Counted from the stretch's first letter, positions 1-7,109 are shown. The stretch is DNA of 10,698 nt from Flavobacteriaceae bacterium (GCA_016780435.1 JADHLU010000017.1:1-10698); one strand, 5' to 3'. The notes: generated from the letters alone by a model not told the origin. Numbers and translations are program-made.

Positions 1-1
1 G

Positions 2-400
2 GAAAGTCTTATTGAATCTGACATTTACAAAATGCTCAGCGACGCAAGAGACTTCAATGCCGAGCATCACATTACCGGCTGTCTGCTTTACCACGACAGA
101 AAATTTCTTCAACTTTTGGAGGGAGAAAAATCATTGGTTATTGGCCTGTTTAACGCCATAGAATCTGATCCCAGACATCACAAAATCGCTGTGCTCAAAA
201 CTGAAGATCGACAAGATCGCATCTTTGATCGGTGGAGTATGGCTTTTTATGATTACGGGAATCTACGGTTATCGGCACAGCACAAACTGCGCCAAATTGA
301 TCAGTTTTTCGAGTCTTCAAAGGCCTTTGAGAAATCGAGTAAGTTGACGAGCAACTACTTTGGTGAAGTTCGCGAAATGCTGCTCGACTCGGCTTTATAG
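2..400 (+). CDS. BLUF-domain blue-light sensor protein (5'-truncated by window edge)
   Basis: The frame is open from base 2, so the Met at 32 is internal and the gene starts before the window. BLUF domains bind FAD and sense blue light through a Tyr-Gln-FAD hydrogen-bond switch. Counting from the Met at 32, I see the flavin-contacting Asn9 just before an ITGCLLY stretch, the switch Gln27 in FLQLLEGE, and the Trp68/Met70 pair in RWSMAF. These match Asn45, Gln63, Trp104 and Met106 of AppA. The essential Tyr should lie upstream and cannot be checked. About 50 residues follow the core, probably the usual C-terminal helices, and no output domain is seen, so this looks like a short stand-alone BLUF protein whose partner is unknown. 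It ends 6 bp from the stop of convergent murA, with no terminator between. The family call is firm; the physiological role is unknown. Confidence 0.88.
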   Translation, partial: ESLIESDIYKMLSDARDFNAEHHITGCLLYHDRKFLQLLEGEKSLVIGLFNAIESDPRHHKIAVLKTEDRQDRIFDRWSMAFYDYGNLRLSAQHKLRQIDQFFESSKAFEKSSKLTSNYFGEVREMLLDSAL

Positions 401-406
401 GAAGAG

Positions 407-1717
407 CTAGTCGCGTCTTTCGATAACGGCACCCAACGCACTTAGTCGCTGCTCAATGAATTGGTAACCTCTGTCTATCTGTTCAATGTTGTGAATAACC
501 GAGGTGCCTTTTGCAGACAAGGCGGCAATGAGCAATGCCATACCGGCTCTAATGTCAGGCGAACTCAACTTAGCGGCCCTCAACGGGGTTTCAAAGTTTT
601 GTCCAATTACAGTGGCCCTATGCGGATCGCACAATATAATCTGTGCCCCCATATCAATTAACTTGTCGACAAAGAATAGGCGACTTTCAAACATCTTTTG
701 ATGAATGAGCACCGACCCTTTGGCCTGAGTAGCCACTACCAAGAGTACACTTAAAATATCGGGGGTTAATCCGGGCCAAGGAGCGTCTGAAACCGTCATT
801 AAAGAACCGTCAATAAACGACTGAATGGCGTAACCGTCTTTATGAGCCGGAACCAACATGTCTTCTCCCTCGCGAATCAATTGGATGCCTAAACGCTCAT
901 ACACTCGGGTTAGCTGCCCTAGGTGTTCCCACCCCACATTTTTAATACGAATCTCTGAACGCGTGATTGCAGCCAAACCAATCCACGATCCGACTTCGAT
1001 CATGTCAGAAAGCAAGGTATGAGATGCTGAACCTAATCGCTCAACACCTTCAATGCGCAACAGATTTGATCCTACACCGCTGATGCGGGCTCCCATGGCT
1101 ATCAATAGCGAACACAACTGTTGAATATAGGGTTCACAAGCCGCGTTGTAAAGAGTCGTTTCTCCTTCGGCCAAAACCGCAGCCATAATGATATTCGCAG
1201 TTCCAGTTACTGATGCCTCGTCTAAAAGCATGTAGCATCCCTTTAGGCGATCGGCCTCAACGCCATAAAAAGACTCCTCATCATTGTATCGAAATCGGGC
1301 ACCCAAATTGATAAATCCTTCAAAATGCGTATCAAGGCGCCTCCGTCCTATTTTATCGCCTCCTGGCTTTGGAATATAACCCTTGCCAAAGCGTGCGAGC
1401 ATGGGCCCTACAAGCATTATTGACCCTCTGAGCCCTGCAGCCTCTTTTTTATAGGCCTCTGTGTGTAAGAAATTAGGATCTACTTGTGAAGAATCAAAGG
1501 TATAAGTATGGGTACTTAGTTGCTCTACTTTGACCCCCATCTGTCTGAGGATATCGATCAACCTGATCACATCAATAATCTGGGGCACATTGTGAATAGT
1601 CACCTTTTCAGGAGTCAGCAGCACCGCGCAAATGATCTGTAGGGCTTCATTTTTTGCCCCTTGAGGAGTGACCTCTCCTCTTAGTACATGACCTCCTTCG
1701 ATCACAAAACTACCCAT
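407..1717 (-). CDS. murA: UDP-N-acetylglucosamine 1-carboxyvinyltransferase MurA (Asp-type active site)
   Basis: MurA transfers enolpyruvate from PEP to UDP-GlcNAc, the first committed step of peptidoglycan synthesis in the cytoplasm. The 436 residues fit the usual full length, with the two-lobe EPSP-synthase-like fold. Visible landmarks are QGAKNEAL with Lys22 and Asn23 (substrate and PEP binding), GGDKIGRRRLDTHF at 119-132, the catalytic-base Asp320 in GLTPD, Arg390 in DIRAGMALL, and IDRGYQFIEQRL near the C terminus. The loop residue that is Cys115 in E. coli, the target of fosfomycin, is Asp121 here (codon GAT). This substitution is known from Mycobacterium and Chlamydia, keeps activity and gives fosfomycin insensitivity; from memory it is also common in Bacteroidota. 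The gene is last in a leftward operon, 5 bp after DUF4290. Only a weak AAGG lies before the ATG, so translation probably depends partly on coupling. Confidence 0.97.
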   Translation of the reverse strand: MGSFVIEGGHVLRGEVTPQGAKNEALQIICAVLLTPEKVTIHNVPQIIDVIRLIDILRQMGVKVEQLSTHTYTFDSSQVDPNFLHTEAYKKEAAGLRGSIMLVGPMLARFGKGYIPKPGGDKIGRRRLDTHFEGFINLGARFRYNDEESFYGVEADRLKGCYMLLDEASVTGTANIIMAAVLAEGETTLYNAACEPYIQQLCSLLIAMGARISGVGSNLLRIEGVERLGSASHTLLSDMIEVGSWIGLAAITRSEIRIKNVGWEHLGQLTRVYERLGIQLIREGEDMLVPAHKDGYAIQSFIDGSLMTVSDAPWPGLTPDILSVLLVVATQAKGSVLIHQKMFESRLFFVDKLIDMGAQIILCDPHRATVIGQNFETPLRAAKLSSPDIRAGMALLIAALSAKGTSVIHNIEQIDRGYQFIEQRLSALGAVIERRD

Positions 1718-1722
1718 AAGCC

Positions 1723-2379
1723 TTACTTCTTTTTATTATTGCGGTTTGAGCGATTATTCTTTTTGGGGTAATTCGACTTGGGATGCTTTTGGCTAGAGAA
1801 ACGCAAAATGGCTTCGCTATCTGTAAGCTTGTCAGTTTGAAGCTTAAGGTCGAGAACCCCGTCGCTCAATTCGCGCAAGTGCTCAAATATCACCGCGTCT
1901 TCTACCGTGTCTTTATTCCAATTCAGGTAACACTTCTTCATGTGATTAGCTATGGCTAGGGCCAACGCCTCACGTTTTTCAGAATCTTCCCATTGCACTG
2001 CAATATCTATCATGCGCTTTATGTTATTGCCATAAAAACGGTATTTCGGGAAATTCTGCGGATAAGGAAGTACCTCAGGTTTCTGACTCAATTCTTCTTT
2101 CGAGGGCTTGGGAAACGGAGCGTCAACGTCTAATTTAAAGTCAGACATGATAAAAAGCTGATCCCATAATTTATGCTGAAAATCAGGTACATCTCTCAAA
2201 TGCGGAGACATGTTACCCATGACACTAACAATGGAATTTGCGATCTTGTTGCGCTCATCTCTATCCTCAACGCTCAGTGCACTATCAATCATTTTTTGAA
2301 AGTGCCTTCCGTTTTCTGGAATAATTAAATGAGTCCGTGAAGTGTTGTATTCTAAGTGTTCTAGTGCTTCTAAATTCAT
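1723..2379 (-). CDS. DUF4290 family protein, Bacteroidota-restricted, function unknown
   Basis: The 218-residue product matches the DUF4290 family as I remember it, found almost only in Bacteroidota and usually beside murA. No catalytic motif is evident. It begins MNLEALEHLEYNTSR and is predominantly helical and charged, with a proline-rich central linker (PFPKPSKEELSQKPEVLPYPQNFPKYRFYG). The last 20 or so residues are a disordered basic Lys/Asn/Arg tail, which could bind RNA, DNA or an acidic partner (inference). I chose the ATG at 2379 over an in-frame ATG at 2472: the longer form would overlap DUF493 by 65 bp and add an unrelated hydrophobic leader. There is no signal peptide or membrane segment. 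It sits 28 bp after DUF493 and 5 bp before murA, so a cell-envelope role is suggested only by context. Confidence 0.82.
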   Translation of the reverse strand: MNLEALEHLEYNTSRTHLIIPENGRHFQKMIDSALSVEDRDERNKIANSIVSVMGNMSPHLRDVPDFQHKLWDQLFIMSDFKLDVDAPFPKPSKEELSQKPEVLPYPQNFPKYRFYGNNIKRMIDIAVQWEDSEKREALALAIANHMKKCYLNWNKDTVEDAVIFEHLRELSDGVLDLKLQTDKLTDSEAILRFSSQKHPKSNYPKKNNRSNRNNKKK

Positions 2380-2407
2380 GGAGGTAAAGTAAAGAATAAA
2401 GATGGGT

Positions 2408-2695
2408 TCAGAGTGAAATAACACCCTTAATTTTACCCACCATTTTGTATTTATCGATAACCGAATCGGCATCGAGCATCATCGTCTTCAAGCTGAAACT
2501 CAGGTAATTTCCATTTTTTGAAGGTTTGAGTTCGATGTCTTTTTTTTCTTTTTCAAAAATAGCAGTAAGCTGCTCAATCTTTTCAGTATCAGCCTTAACG
2601 ATAAATTTAAAAAGGTACATTGAGGGCCATGCCGTTTGCTCATTGAGCTTTTGTTTTAAGCTGCCGTAAAAATCATCTTCTGTTGACGGGCTCAT
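2408..2695 (-). CDS. DUF493 (YbeD-like) family protein
   Basis: This 95-residue protein has the DUF493/YbeD pattern: FYGSLKQKLNEQTAWPSMYLFKFIVKA, then a central helix (EKIEQLTAIFEKE) and a C-terminal strand pair around NYLSFSLKTMMLDADSVIDKY. The family has an ACT-like ferredoxin fold; E. coli YbeD is encoded near lipoyl-transfer genes, but its function is not settled. The ATG at 2695 is preferred to an in-frame TTG at 2713, because the TTG lies inside the predicted -7 box at 2711-2718 and could not be in the transcript. It is the first gene of a leftward operon with DUF4290 and murA. The promoter is shared back to back with the rightward AAA gene. A small regulatory or ligand-sensing role is possible but not shown. 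Confidence 0.82.
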   Translation of the reverse strand: MSPSTEDDFYGSLKQKLNEQTAWPSMYLFKFIVKADTEKIEQLTAIFEKEKKDIELKPSKNGNYLSFSLKTMMLDADSVIDKYKMVGKIKGVISL

Positions 2696-2701
2696 TCGAC
2701 G

Positions 2702-2718
2702 TATTTTTGGCAAAGATA
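2702..2718. promoter_or_regulatory. Overlapping divergent promoter, two back-to-back TAnnTTTG boxes
   Basis: On the plus strand TATTTTTG (2702-2709) matches the Bacteroidota -7 consensus TAnnTTTG. On the minus strand TATCTTTG (plus 2711-2718) also matches perfectly. The two are inverted around base 2710 and form a near-palindrome with one mismatch. They would drive the AAA-recQ-fmt operon rightward and the DUF493-DUF4290-murA operon leftward, with leaders of only about 10-15 nt each. A possible plus-strand -33 TTG is at 2683-2685, slightly too close at 16 bp; no clear minus-strand -33 element is seen. Both boxes cannot be occupied at once. Confidence 0.55.
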
Positions 2719-2729
2719 CAGTCTTTGAA

Positions 2730-3281
2730 ATGAGCCAGAAAAGAATACTGATCAGCGGCGCTCCAGGTAGCGGAAAATCGAGTGTTATTAAAGAACTTGA
2801 ATCTCGCGACTACTGCGTATACCACGAAGTTATTCGGGAACTCACCCAAGAGCTGTTGCGCACTAACGATCGCGATTCGATCCGAAATCCGCTTGAGGCG
2901 CTTGACGACTACATCGACTTCAACGAACGTCTATTTTTTGCGCGCTTACAAGATTACTTTTCATGTACCACTCAGGCCTATGCTTTTTACGATCGCTCAT
3001 TCGTTGATGTAGTGGCTTACATGAACTATTTTGGTCAAGAACCTCCGCCTTATTTTGGCACTTATTGCGCTAGGTACACCTATGATATGCTATTCTATTT
3101 CGAACCTTGGGAGGCTATTTACGCTAAGGATGAAGAGCGTTTAGAAACGTTTATAGATGTTTTAAAATTGAATGACGTTTTAAAGGATACGTATACTTGT
3201 CTTGGCTATAACCCCATTATCGTTCCGCAAGGAAGCATCGAGAGCCGTGTAGCCTTTATCGAAAAAATGGTGACATCTTGA
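2730..3281 (+). CDS. AAA_28-like P-loop ATPase/kinase
   Basis: A 183-residue soluble P-loop protein. Walker A is GAPGSGKS (residues 10-17), preceded by a hydrophobic strand (RILIS). Residues 87-93, YDRSFVD, carry the DRS..D pattern of the AAA_28/NadR-kinase-like group, which probably serves in place of Walker B and coordinates Mg2+. The short length and absence of a sensor or lid subdomain argue for a small nucleotide-dependent kinase or switch rather than a ring-forming AAA+ machine. The substrate is unknown. It is the first gene of the rightward operon, and its TGA stop overlaps the TTG start of recQ by 4 nt, so the two are translationally coupled. The start ATG fits the promoter at 2702-2709 with a short leader and no Shine-Dalgarno sequence. 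Fold confident; biochemical role not. Confidence 0.85.
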   Translation: MSQKRILISGAPGSGKSSVIKELESRDYCVYHEVIRELTQELLRTNDRDSIRNPLEALDDYIDFNERLFFARLQDYFSCTTQAYAFYDRSFVDVVAYMNYFGQEPPPYFGTYCARYTYDMLFYFEPWEAIYAKDEERLETFIDVLKLNDVLKDTYTCLGYNPIIVPQGSIESRVAFIEKMVTS

Positions 3282-5110
3282 ATGAAACGCTAAAAAAAAC
3301 AGTTCGACGCTACTGGGGTTTTGATCAACTGAGACCCTTGCAGTCAGCTGTAATATCCGCCGTACTGGAGCGAAAAGATACAGTAGCGGTAATGTCTACT
3401 GGAGCGGGCAAATCGTTATGCTATCAATTACCCGCCCTGCTAATGGACGGTATATGCCTGGTGATTTCTCCGCTGGTAGCACTGATGGAAGACCAGCTGC
3501 TTGATCTGAAAAAAAGAGACATAAAAGCCATGGGGTTATTCGGGCCTATGAGCGAATCAACCCTTCTTCAGCGGCTTGACAACATGAGTTACGGGCAGTA
3601 TAAGATTGCCTTTATGGCTCCTGAACGCATTCAAAACCCCCTAGTTTTAGAGCGACTTAATCAAATTGAATTGTCTTTTATCGCCATTGATGAGGCACAC
3701 TGCATATCGCAATGGGGGCACGATTTCAGACCCGCCTATCGCCTTTTAGGATTGCTGAGAAGATCGCTAACCACAACACCCATACTCGCTTTAACTGCAA
3801 CAGCTACGCCCAAAGTTTTAGACGATATCGTCTCTAACTTAGAATTACAAAATTTAGCCAAATTTGTCGGTTCGGTAGAACGGCCTCAGTTAGCCATAAA
3901 AAGATTTTACCACCACAATAAAGAAGTGCTTCTTATATCTATTCTCAGGCGCTTATCTCACTCAACAGCCTTAATCTATGTGAGAAGTCGTCAACGAGCC
4001 GAGCGATTGAGTGATTTACTAAACAAAGCCTCTATAGACTGTCAATTCTACCATGCCGGACTGAGTGCAGCCGAAAAATCAGCGCGGTTAAAATACTTCG
4101 TCACGGCCGCTCATCCCGTAATGGTTTGCACCAGCGCTTTCGGAATGGGCATCGATCGAGCAGACGTTCGAGCGGTTATTCACTTCGACATCCCCGAAAG
4201 TGTTGAACAATACTATCAAGAAATCGGACGCGCAGGCAGAGATCAAAATAGAGCCCATGCTATTTTACTATCAGAGCGCGAAAAGGTTACCGGCTTTGCC
4301 CAAAAGGCCGAATTTGAAATTCTGACCGTAGAATCGCTCTACAGCGCCTATAAAAAACTGGTCGCTTTGTTTCAAATCGCTGAAGGCGAACTTCCAAAAG
4401 AACCCTTCTTATTGAGCCTTAGTCAAACAGCCATCAAATTCGATCTCAAAGTTCACCAGTGGTATTCAATGCTGCGTTCATTGGAAAAATACGGCATTAT
4501 TTATTGGTCTGAAACACGCAAAACCGAGTGGATGGTCACCTTTGATTCAGACCTTTTCGGTTCGAGAGATCGCGAAAGCGACGATGCGCTGTTTAGGAGC
4601 CTAAGCAAGGCCCGAAATGAGGCAAAATCAGAGCGCTTTATCTTCAATTTTTCTTCTTCGATACTGCTAAAGGCGGCTGAATCTGCAGCTAGACGAAAGA
4701 AGATACAACTTGAGAAAATCGATGATCTCTTTCAAATAAATTTGGCCACACCAAGAGAAGATCATTATGTGCGCAATTTGTTAATCAAGAACCACGGACC
4801 CTTTATGTCCTTGAAAAAGGAACGCGCACATTTGATGCAACAATTTCTCCTTGACACCGATAACTGTGCCATGCAGCATATAAGCACCTATTTTGGGCAA
4901 CATAGCGAGGCCTGCGGAATTTGCGACTACTGTGATCCCAAAACCCCATCAGAAGCCGACTTACTCACCTTCTGCTCAACGCCTAGATCGATAAACGATT
5001 GTCTTGCTACATTTGAGTGTTCCCCTCAAGAACTCATCACGTCTTTAGAATCGTTGGTGGAAGATCAAATACTGGCCTTGAATGCCGAAGCAAAATTTTA
5101 CACCCTATGA
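3278..5110 (+). CDS. recQ: ATP-dependent DNA helicase RecQ, short Bacteroidota type
   Basis: RecQ is a 3'-5' superfamily 2 DNA helicase acting in recombination and stalled-fork repair. Ordered motifs over 610 residues: YWGFDQLRPLQ (motif 0, 12-22), TGAGKS (Walker A, 41-46), ISPLVALMEDQ (Ia), DEAHCISQWGHDFRP (II and aromatic-rich loop, 138-152), ALTATAT (III), YVRSRQRAERL (IV), and TSAFGMGIDRADVRAVIHFDIP with QEIGRAGRD (V and VI, 285-322). Four zinc-ligand cysteines, 530, 546, 549 and 552, lie unusually late because about 200 residues intervene after motif VI. There is a short C-terminal tail and no HRDC domain. I recall this layout as usual for Bacteroidota RecQ. The start is a TTG overlapping the upstream TGA; the nearby ATG at 3282 is out of frame and stops after three codons, and the next in-frame Met is inside the helicase core. 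The TGA stop overlaps the fmt ATG. Confidence 0.94.
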   Translation: MNETLKKTVRRYWGFDQLRPLQSAVISAVLERKDTVAVMSTGAGKSLCYQLPALLMDGICLVISPLVALMEDQLLDLKKRDIKAMGLFGPMSESTLLQRLDNMSYGQYKIAFMAPERIQNPLVLERLNQIELSFIAIDEAHCISQWGHDFRPAYRLLGLLRRSLTTTPILALTATATPKVLDDIVSNLELQNLAKFVGSVERPQLAIKRFYHHNKEVLLISILRRLSHSTALIYVRSRQRAERLSDLLNKASIDCQFYHAGLSAAEKSARLKYFVTAAHPVMVCTSAFGMGIDRADVRAVIHFDIPESVEQYYQEIGRAGRDQNRAHAILLSEREKVTGFAQKAEFEILTVESLYSAYKKLVALFQIAEGELPKEPFLLSLSQTAIKFDLKVHQWYSMLRSLEKYGIIYWSETRKTEWMVTFDSDLFGSRDRESDDALFRSLSKARNEAKSERFIFNFSSSILLKAAESAARRKKIQLEKIDDLFQINLATPREDHYVRNLLIKNHGPFMSLKKERAHLMQQFLLDTDNCAMQHISTYFGQHSEACGICDYCDPKTPSEADLLTFCSTPRSINDCLATFECSPQELITSLESLVEDQILALNAEAKFYTL

Positions 5111-6066
5111 ACGCTAAAACACTGAAAATTGCCTTCTTTGGCACACCTAAATTTGCCGCCCATCAACTGGAGTTTTTAGTAAAGAAAGGGTACCGCATAG
5201 TTGCCGTCATTACAGCAGTAGACAAACCTGCCGGTCGAGGAAAAAGTATTAAATACGCCGCAGTGAAGGAAACGGCCCTGAAATACGGCTTGAATGTAAT
5301 GCACCCCAGCAACCTAAAGAGCGAGGCATTTATTCAATCTTATGAAGCGCTTGAAGTAGATTGTGCCATTGTAGTGGCCTTCAGAATGCTTCCAGCAGCG
5401 ATCTGGAAGAAGACAACATTCGGCACATTTAACCTTCACGCCTCTTTACTTCCTGCTTACAGAGGGGCTGCACCTATTCAGTGGGCAATACGCAATGGTG
5501 AACAATTAACGGGTTTGACAACCTTTTTAATTGACGATCAAATTGATACGGGGGGCATACTACTTCAGCAAACCTGCACTATTGAACCCAGCGACAACAC
5601 CCAAACGCTTCACGACAAACTCATGCTCATGGGAGGTCCACTCATTGAAGAAACGGTTTTAGGGCTTAGCACGGGTGCGCTAACCGCTCGACAACAGCCC
5701 GAAGAGCCAACCGAAAAACAAGCTCCGAAGCTCACCAAAGAGAATACACAAATTGACTTGGACCTATCGGCTAATGATTTTATCAATCTCATTAGAAGTT
5801 TATGTCCATACCCTGGGGCGAAAGCGCTTATAAAAGAAGACAGTCAAGAGACGGTCATAAAACTATTAGAGGTGGGTCTTGCTTCACACAAAACCATCGA
5901 AAAGAATCACTTAATGATTGAGGGGTCTCGTATTTATTTAGGGTTAAAACACGATTCTGTTGAACTTTTAAGGTGGCAATTTCCGTCTAAAAAGCCGATT
6001 AGCGTCAAAGATTTCCTCAACGGACACTCGCTCAAAACCCCTGTTTTTATGTTTTCAACCCTCTAA
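5107..6066 (+). CDS. fmt: Methionyl-tRNA formyltransferase
   Basis: Fmt formylates the methionine on initiator tRNA using 10-formyl-THF, enabling bacterial initiation. The 319-residue length is standard. The N-terminal Rossmann-like domain starts LKIAFFGTPKFAAHQLEFL. The formyltransferase signature SLLPAYRGAAPIQWAI is intact, with catalytic Asn109 and His111 in FNLHASLLP and Asp147 in DQIDTGG, equal to E. coli Asn106, His108 and Asp144. The C-terminal OB-like tRNA-binding domain begins after PKLTKENTQIDLDL. The start at 5107 overlaps the recQ stop as ATGA; an in-frame ATG at 5017 would sit entirely within recQ and add a leader without family similarity. It is the last gene of the AAA-recQ-fmt operon. 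The 146 bp after it contain the HU promoter but no clear terminator for fmt. Confidence 0.97.
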   Translation: MNAKTLKIAFFGTPKFAAHQLEFLVKKGYRIVAVITAVDKPAGRGKSIKYAAVKETALKYGLNVMHPSNLKSEAFIQSYEALEVDCAIVVAFRMLPAAIWKKTTFGTFNLHASLLPAYRGAAPIQWAIRNGEQLTGLTTFLIDDQIDTGGILLQQTCTIEPSDNTQTLHDKLMLMGGPLIEETVLGLSTGALTARQQPEEPTEKQAPKLTKENTQIDLDLSANDFINLIRSLCPYPGAKALIKEDSQETVIKLLEVGLASHKTIEKNHLMIEGSRIYLGLKHDSVELLRWQFPSKKPISVKDFLNGHSLKTPVFMFSTL

Positions 6067-6165
6067 AACAGTGAAATACCGGGGTTAAATGTTAATAAAC
6101 CATTAAACTTATCAACAAAATAGCAGCTAAGCCCCGTCCTTAGGCCATTTACAGAGATTTACGAT

Positions 6166-6173
6166 TATATTTG
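6166..6173 (+). promoter_or_regulatory. Promoter -7 box for the HU gene
   Basis: TATATTTG is a perfect TAnnTTTG box 39 nt before the HU ATG, implying a leader of about 33 nt, AT-rich and without Shine-Dalgarno, as expected in this phylum. I see no convincing TTTG -33 element; TTAG at 6140-6143 is the nearest with acceptable spacing. The remainder of the fmt-HU gap (6067-6165) holds no gene or strong hairpin. Confidence 0.6.
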
Positions 6174-6212
6174 AGTGCGTTATCAAACAATAACCCTTAA
6201 AATTAATTTACT

Positions 6213-6485
6213 ATGAACAAAACTGAATTAATCGATGCAATGGCTGCTGATGCCGGTATCACAAAAGCTGCTGCAAAAAAAGCATTAGAATCTTTCTTAG
6301 GTAATATTGAAGGTTCTTTGAAAAAAGGAGGAAGAGTTTCTTTAGTAGGTTTCGGATCTTGGTCTGTATCTAAGAGAAGCGCAAGAGAAGGAAGAAACCC
6401 ACAGACTGGAGCTACTATTCAGATCAAAGCTAAAAATGTGGTTAAGTTTAAGGCAGGTGCTGAACTATCTTCTGCAGTAAACTAA
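6213..6485 (+). CDS. HU family nucleoid DNA-binding protein
   Basis: HU is a dimeric histone-like protein that binds and bends DNA and compacts the nucleoid. The 90 residues match full length. It starts MNKTELIDAMAADAGITKAAAKKALESFL (helical dimerisation body), followed by the GFGSW turn (46-50) and the flexible beta-arm, with intercalating Pro63 in GRNPQTG and the tail IKAKNVVKFKAGAEL. Codon use differs from its neighbours: arginines in the beta-arm are all AGA, with mostly AAA, GAA and TCT, typical of a highly expressed gene in a Bacteroidota genome rather than of transfer. It has its own promoter and a strong terminator, so it is monocistronic. Whether it is an HU homodimer or one of several paralogues cannot be decided from this window. 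Confidence 0.96.
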   Translation: MNKTELIDAMAADAGITKAAAKKALESFLGNIEGSLKKGGRVSLVGFGSWSVSKRSAREGRNPQTGATIQIKAKNVVKFKAGAELSSAVN

Positions 6486-6507
6486 TACACTATTTTATTA
6501 AGTGTAG

Positions 6508-6532
6508 AAAGCGCCTTAAAGGCGCTTTTTTT
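6508..6532 (+). terminator. Rho-independent terminator of the HU gene
   Basis: An 8-bp stem, AAAGCGCC (6508-6515) with GGCGCTTT (6521-6528), a 5-nt TTAAA loop and a run of seven T (6526-6532). It lies 22 bp past the HU stop. It also borders the start of the predicted YqgE promoter. Confidence 0.93.
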
Positions 6533-6547
6533 ATGCACTATACCGTC

Positions 6548-6555
6548 TAAATTTG
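6548..6555 (+). promoter_or_regulatory. Promoter -7 box of YqgE, nearly at the start codon
   Basis: TAAATTTG is a perfect TAnnTTTG match ending 5 nt before the ATG at 6561, so transcription would begin at or very near the start codon. A T-rich -33 candidate with acceptable spacing lies within the HU terminator T-run, but lacks the G of TTTG. The box could be fortuitous, although the preceding strong terminator means YqgE needs a promoter here. Confidence 0.45.
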
Positions 6556-6560
6556 TTGAA

Positions 6561-7109
6561 ATGATCAGTAAAGGACAACTTCTAATCGCTCAGCCCCATC
6601 TCACAACAGATCGAGATTTTGGCAAAAGTGTCATTCTTATCACAGACGTTAACGCTGATGGGGTGGTTGGTTTCATTCTCAACAAACCACTCCCCTTTCA
6701 ACTGAGCGATATTGTTAGCGATACCAAGCAGAATTTTAACGTATTCAATGGTGGGCCAGTAGAATCAGAAAACCTTTATTTTCTGCATTCTGCACCTGAT
6801 AAAATAGACGATGGCATGCGCATTAGCGAAACACTCTATTGGGGAGGCTCTTTTGAAAAAACAATGGATCTGTTAAAGCAGCACGCACTTACTACTACTG
6901 AAATTCGTTTTTTCATGGGCTATTCTGGATGGACCTACACCCAACTAGAACAAGAGATTGCCGATGGCTGTTGGATAGTAGTGGACGATCTCAAGCTAAG
7001 CACCCTATTCAAAGAGCCTACTAAAACATTCTGGAAAGTCCTGTTATCACTGCAGGGGGCTCAATATCAAGAATGGATAAACACCCCCGACGATCCGCGT
7101 TTAAATTAA
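6561..7109 (+). CDS. YqgE/AlgH family protein (DUF179)
   Basis: This 182-residue protein matches the YqgE/AlgH family. Visible blocks are KGQLLIAQPHL at the N terminus, GVVGFILNKP (34-43), FNGGPV (62-67), FLHS (74-77), GYSGWTYTQLEQEI (120-133) and Trp138. AlgH was named for an effect on alginate genes in Pseudomonas, but the biochemical function of the family is not established; the fold is compact with a conserved surface pocket. No signal peptide or membrane segment is seen. The family start pattern supports the ATG at 6561. It is transcribed alone after the HU terminator and ends in a 9-bp tail-to-tail overlap with the aminotransferase-like gene. There is no terminator between the two stops, so the messages may overlap in antisense. 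Confidence 0.9.
   Translation: MISKGQLLIAQPHLTTDRDFGKSVILITDVNADGVVGFILNKPLPFQLSDIVSDTKQNFNVFNGGPVESENLYFLHSAPDKIDDGMRISETLYWGGSFEKTMDLLKQHALTTTEIRFFMGYSGWTYTQLEQEIADGCWIVVDDLKLSTLFKEPTKTFWKVLLSLQGAQYQEWINTPDDPRLN

Noticed and set aside
2380..2472. A longer DUF4290 starting at the ATG at 2472
   Set aside because: It would overlap DUF493 by 65 bp and adds a hydrophobic leader out of keeping with the family; the ATG at 2379 fits the 28-bp gap.
2696..2713. TTG start for DUF493
   Set aside because: The codon is within the predicted -7 box, so it would not be transcribed; the ATG at 2695 also begins the recognisable protein.
5017..5106. An upstream in-frame ATG extending fmt by 30 residues
   Set aside because: It lies wholly inside recQ, the added residues do not resemble Fmt, and the ATG at 5107 overlaps the recQ stop in a normal coupled arrangement.
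6109..6117. TTATCAACA, one mismatch from a DnaA box
   Set aside because: A single imperfect site in AT-rich spacer, with no cluster, no dnaA or dnaN nearby and no AT-rich unwinding region; not an origin.
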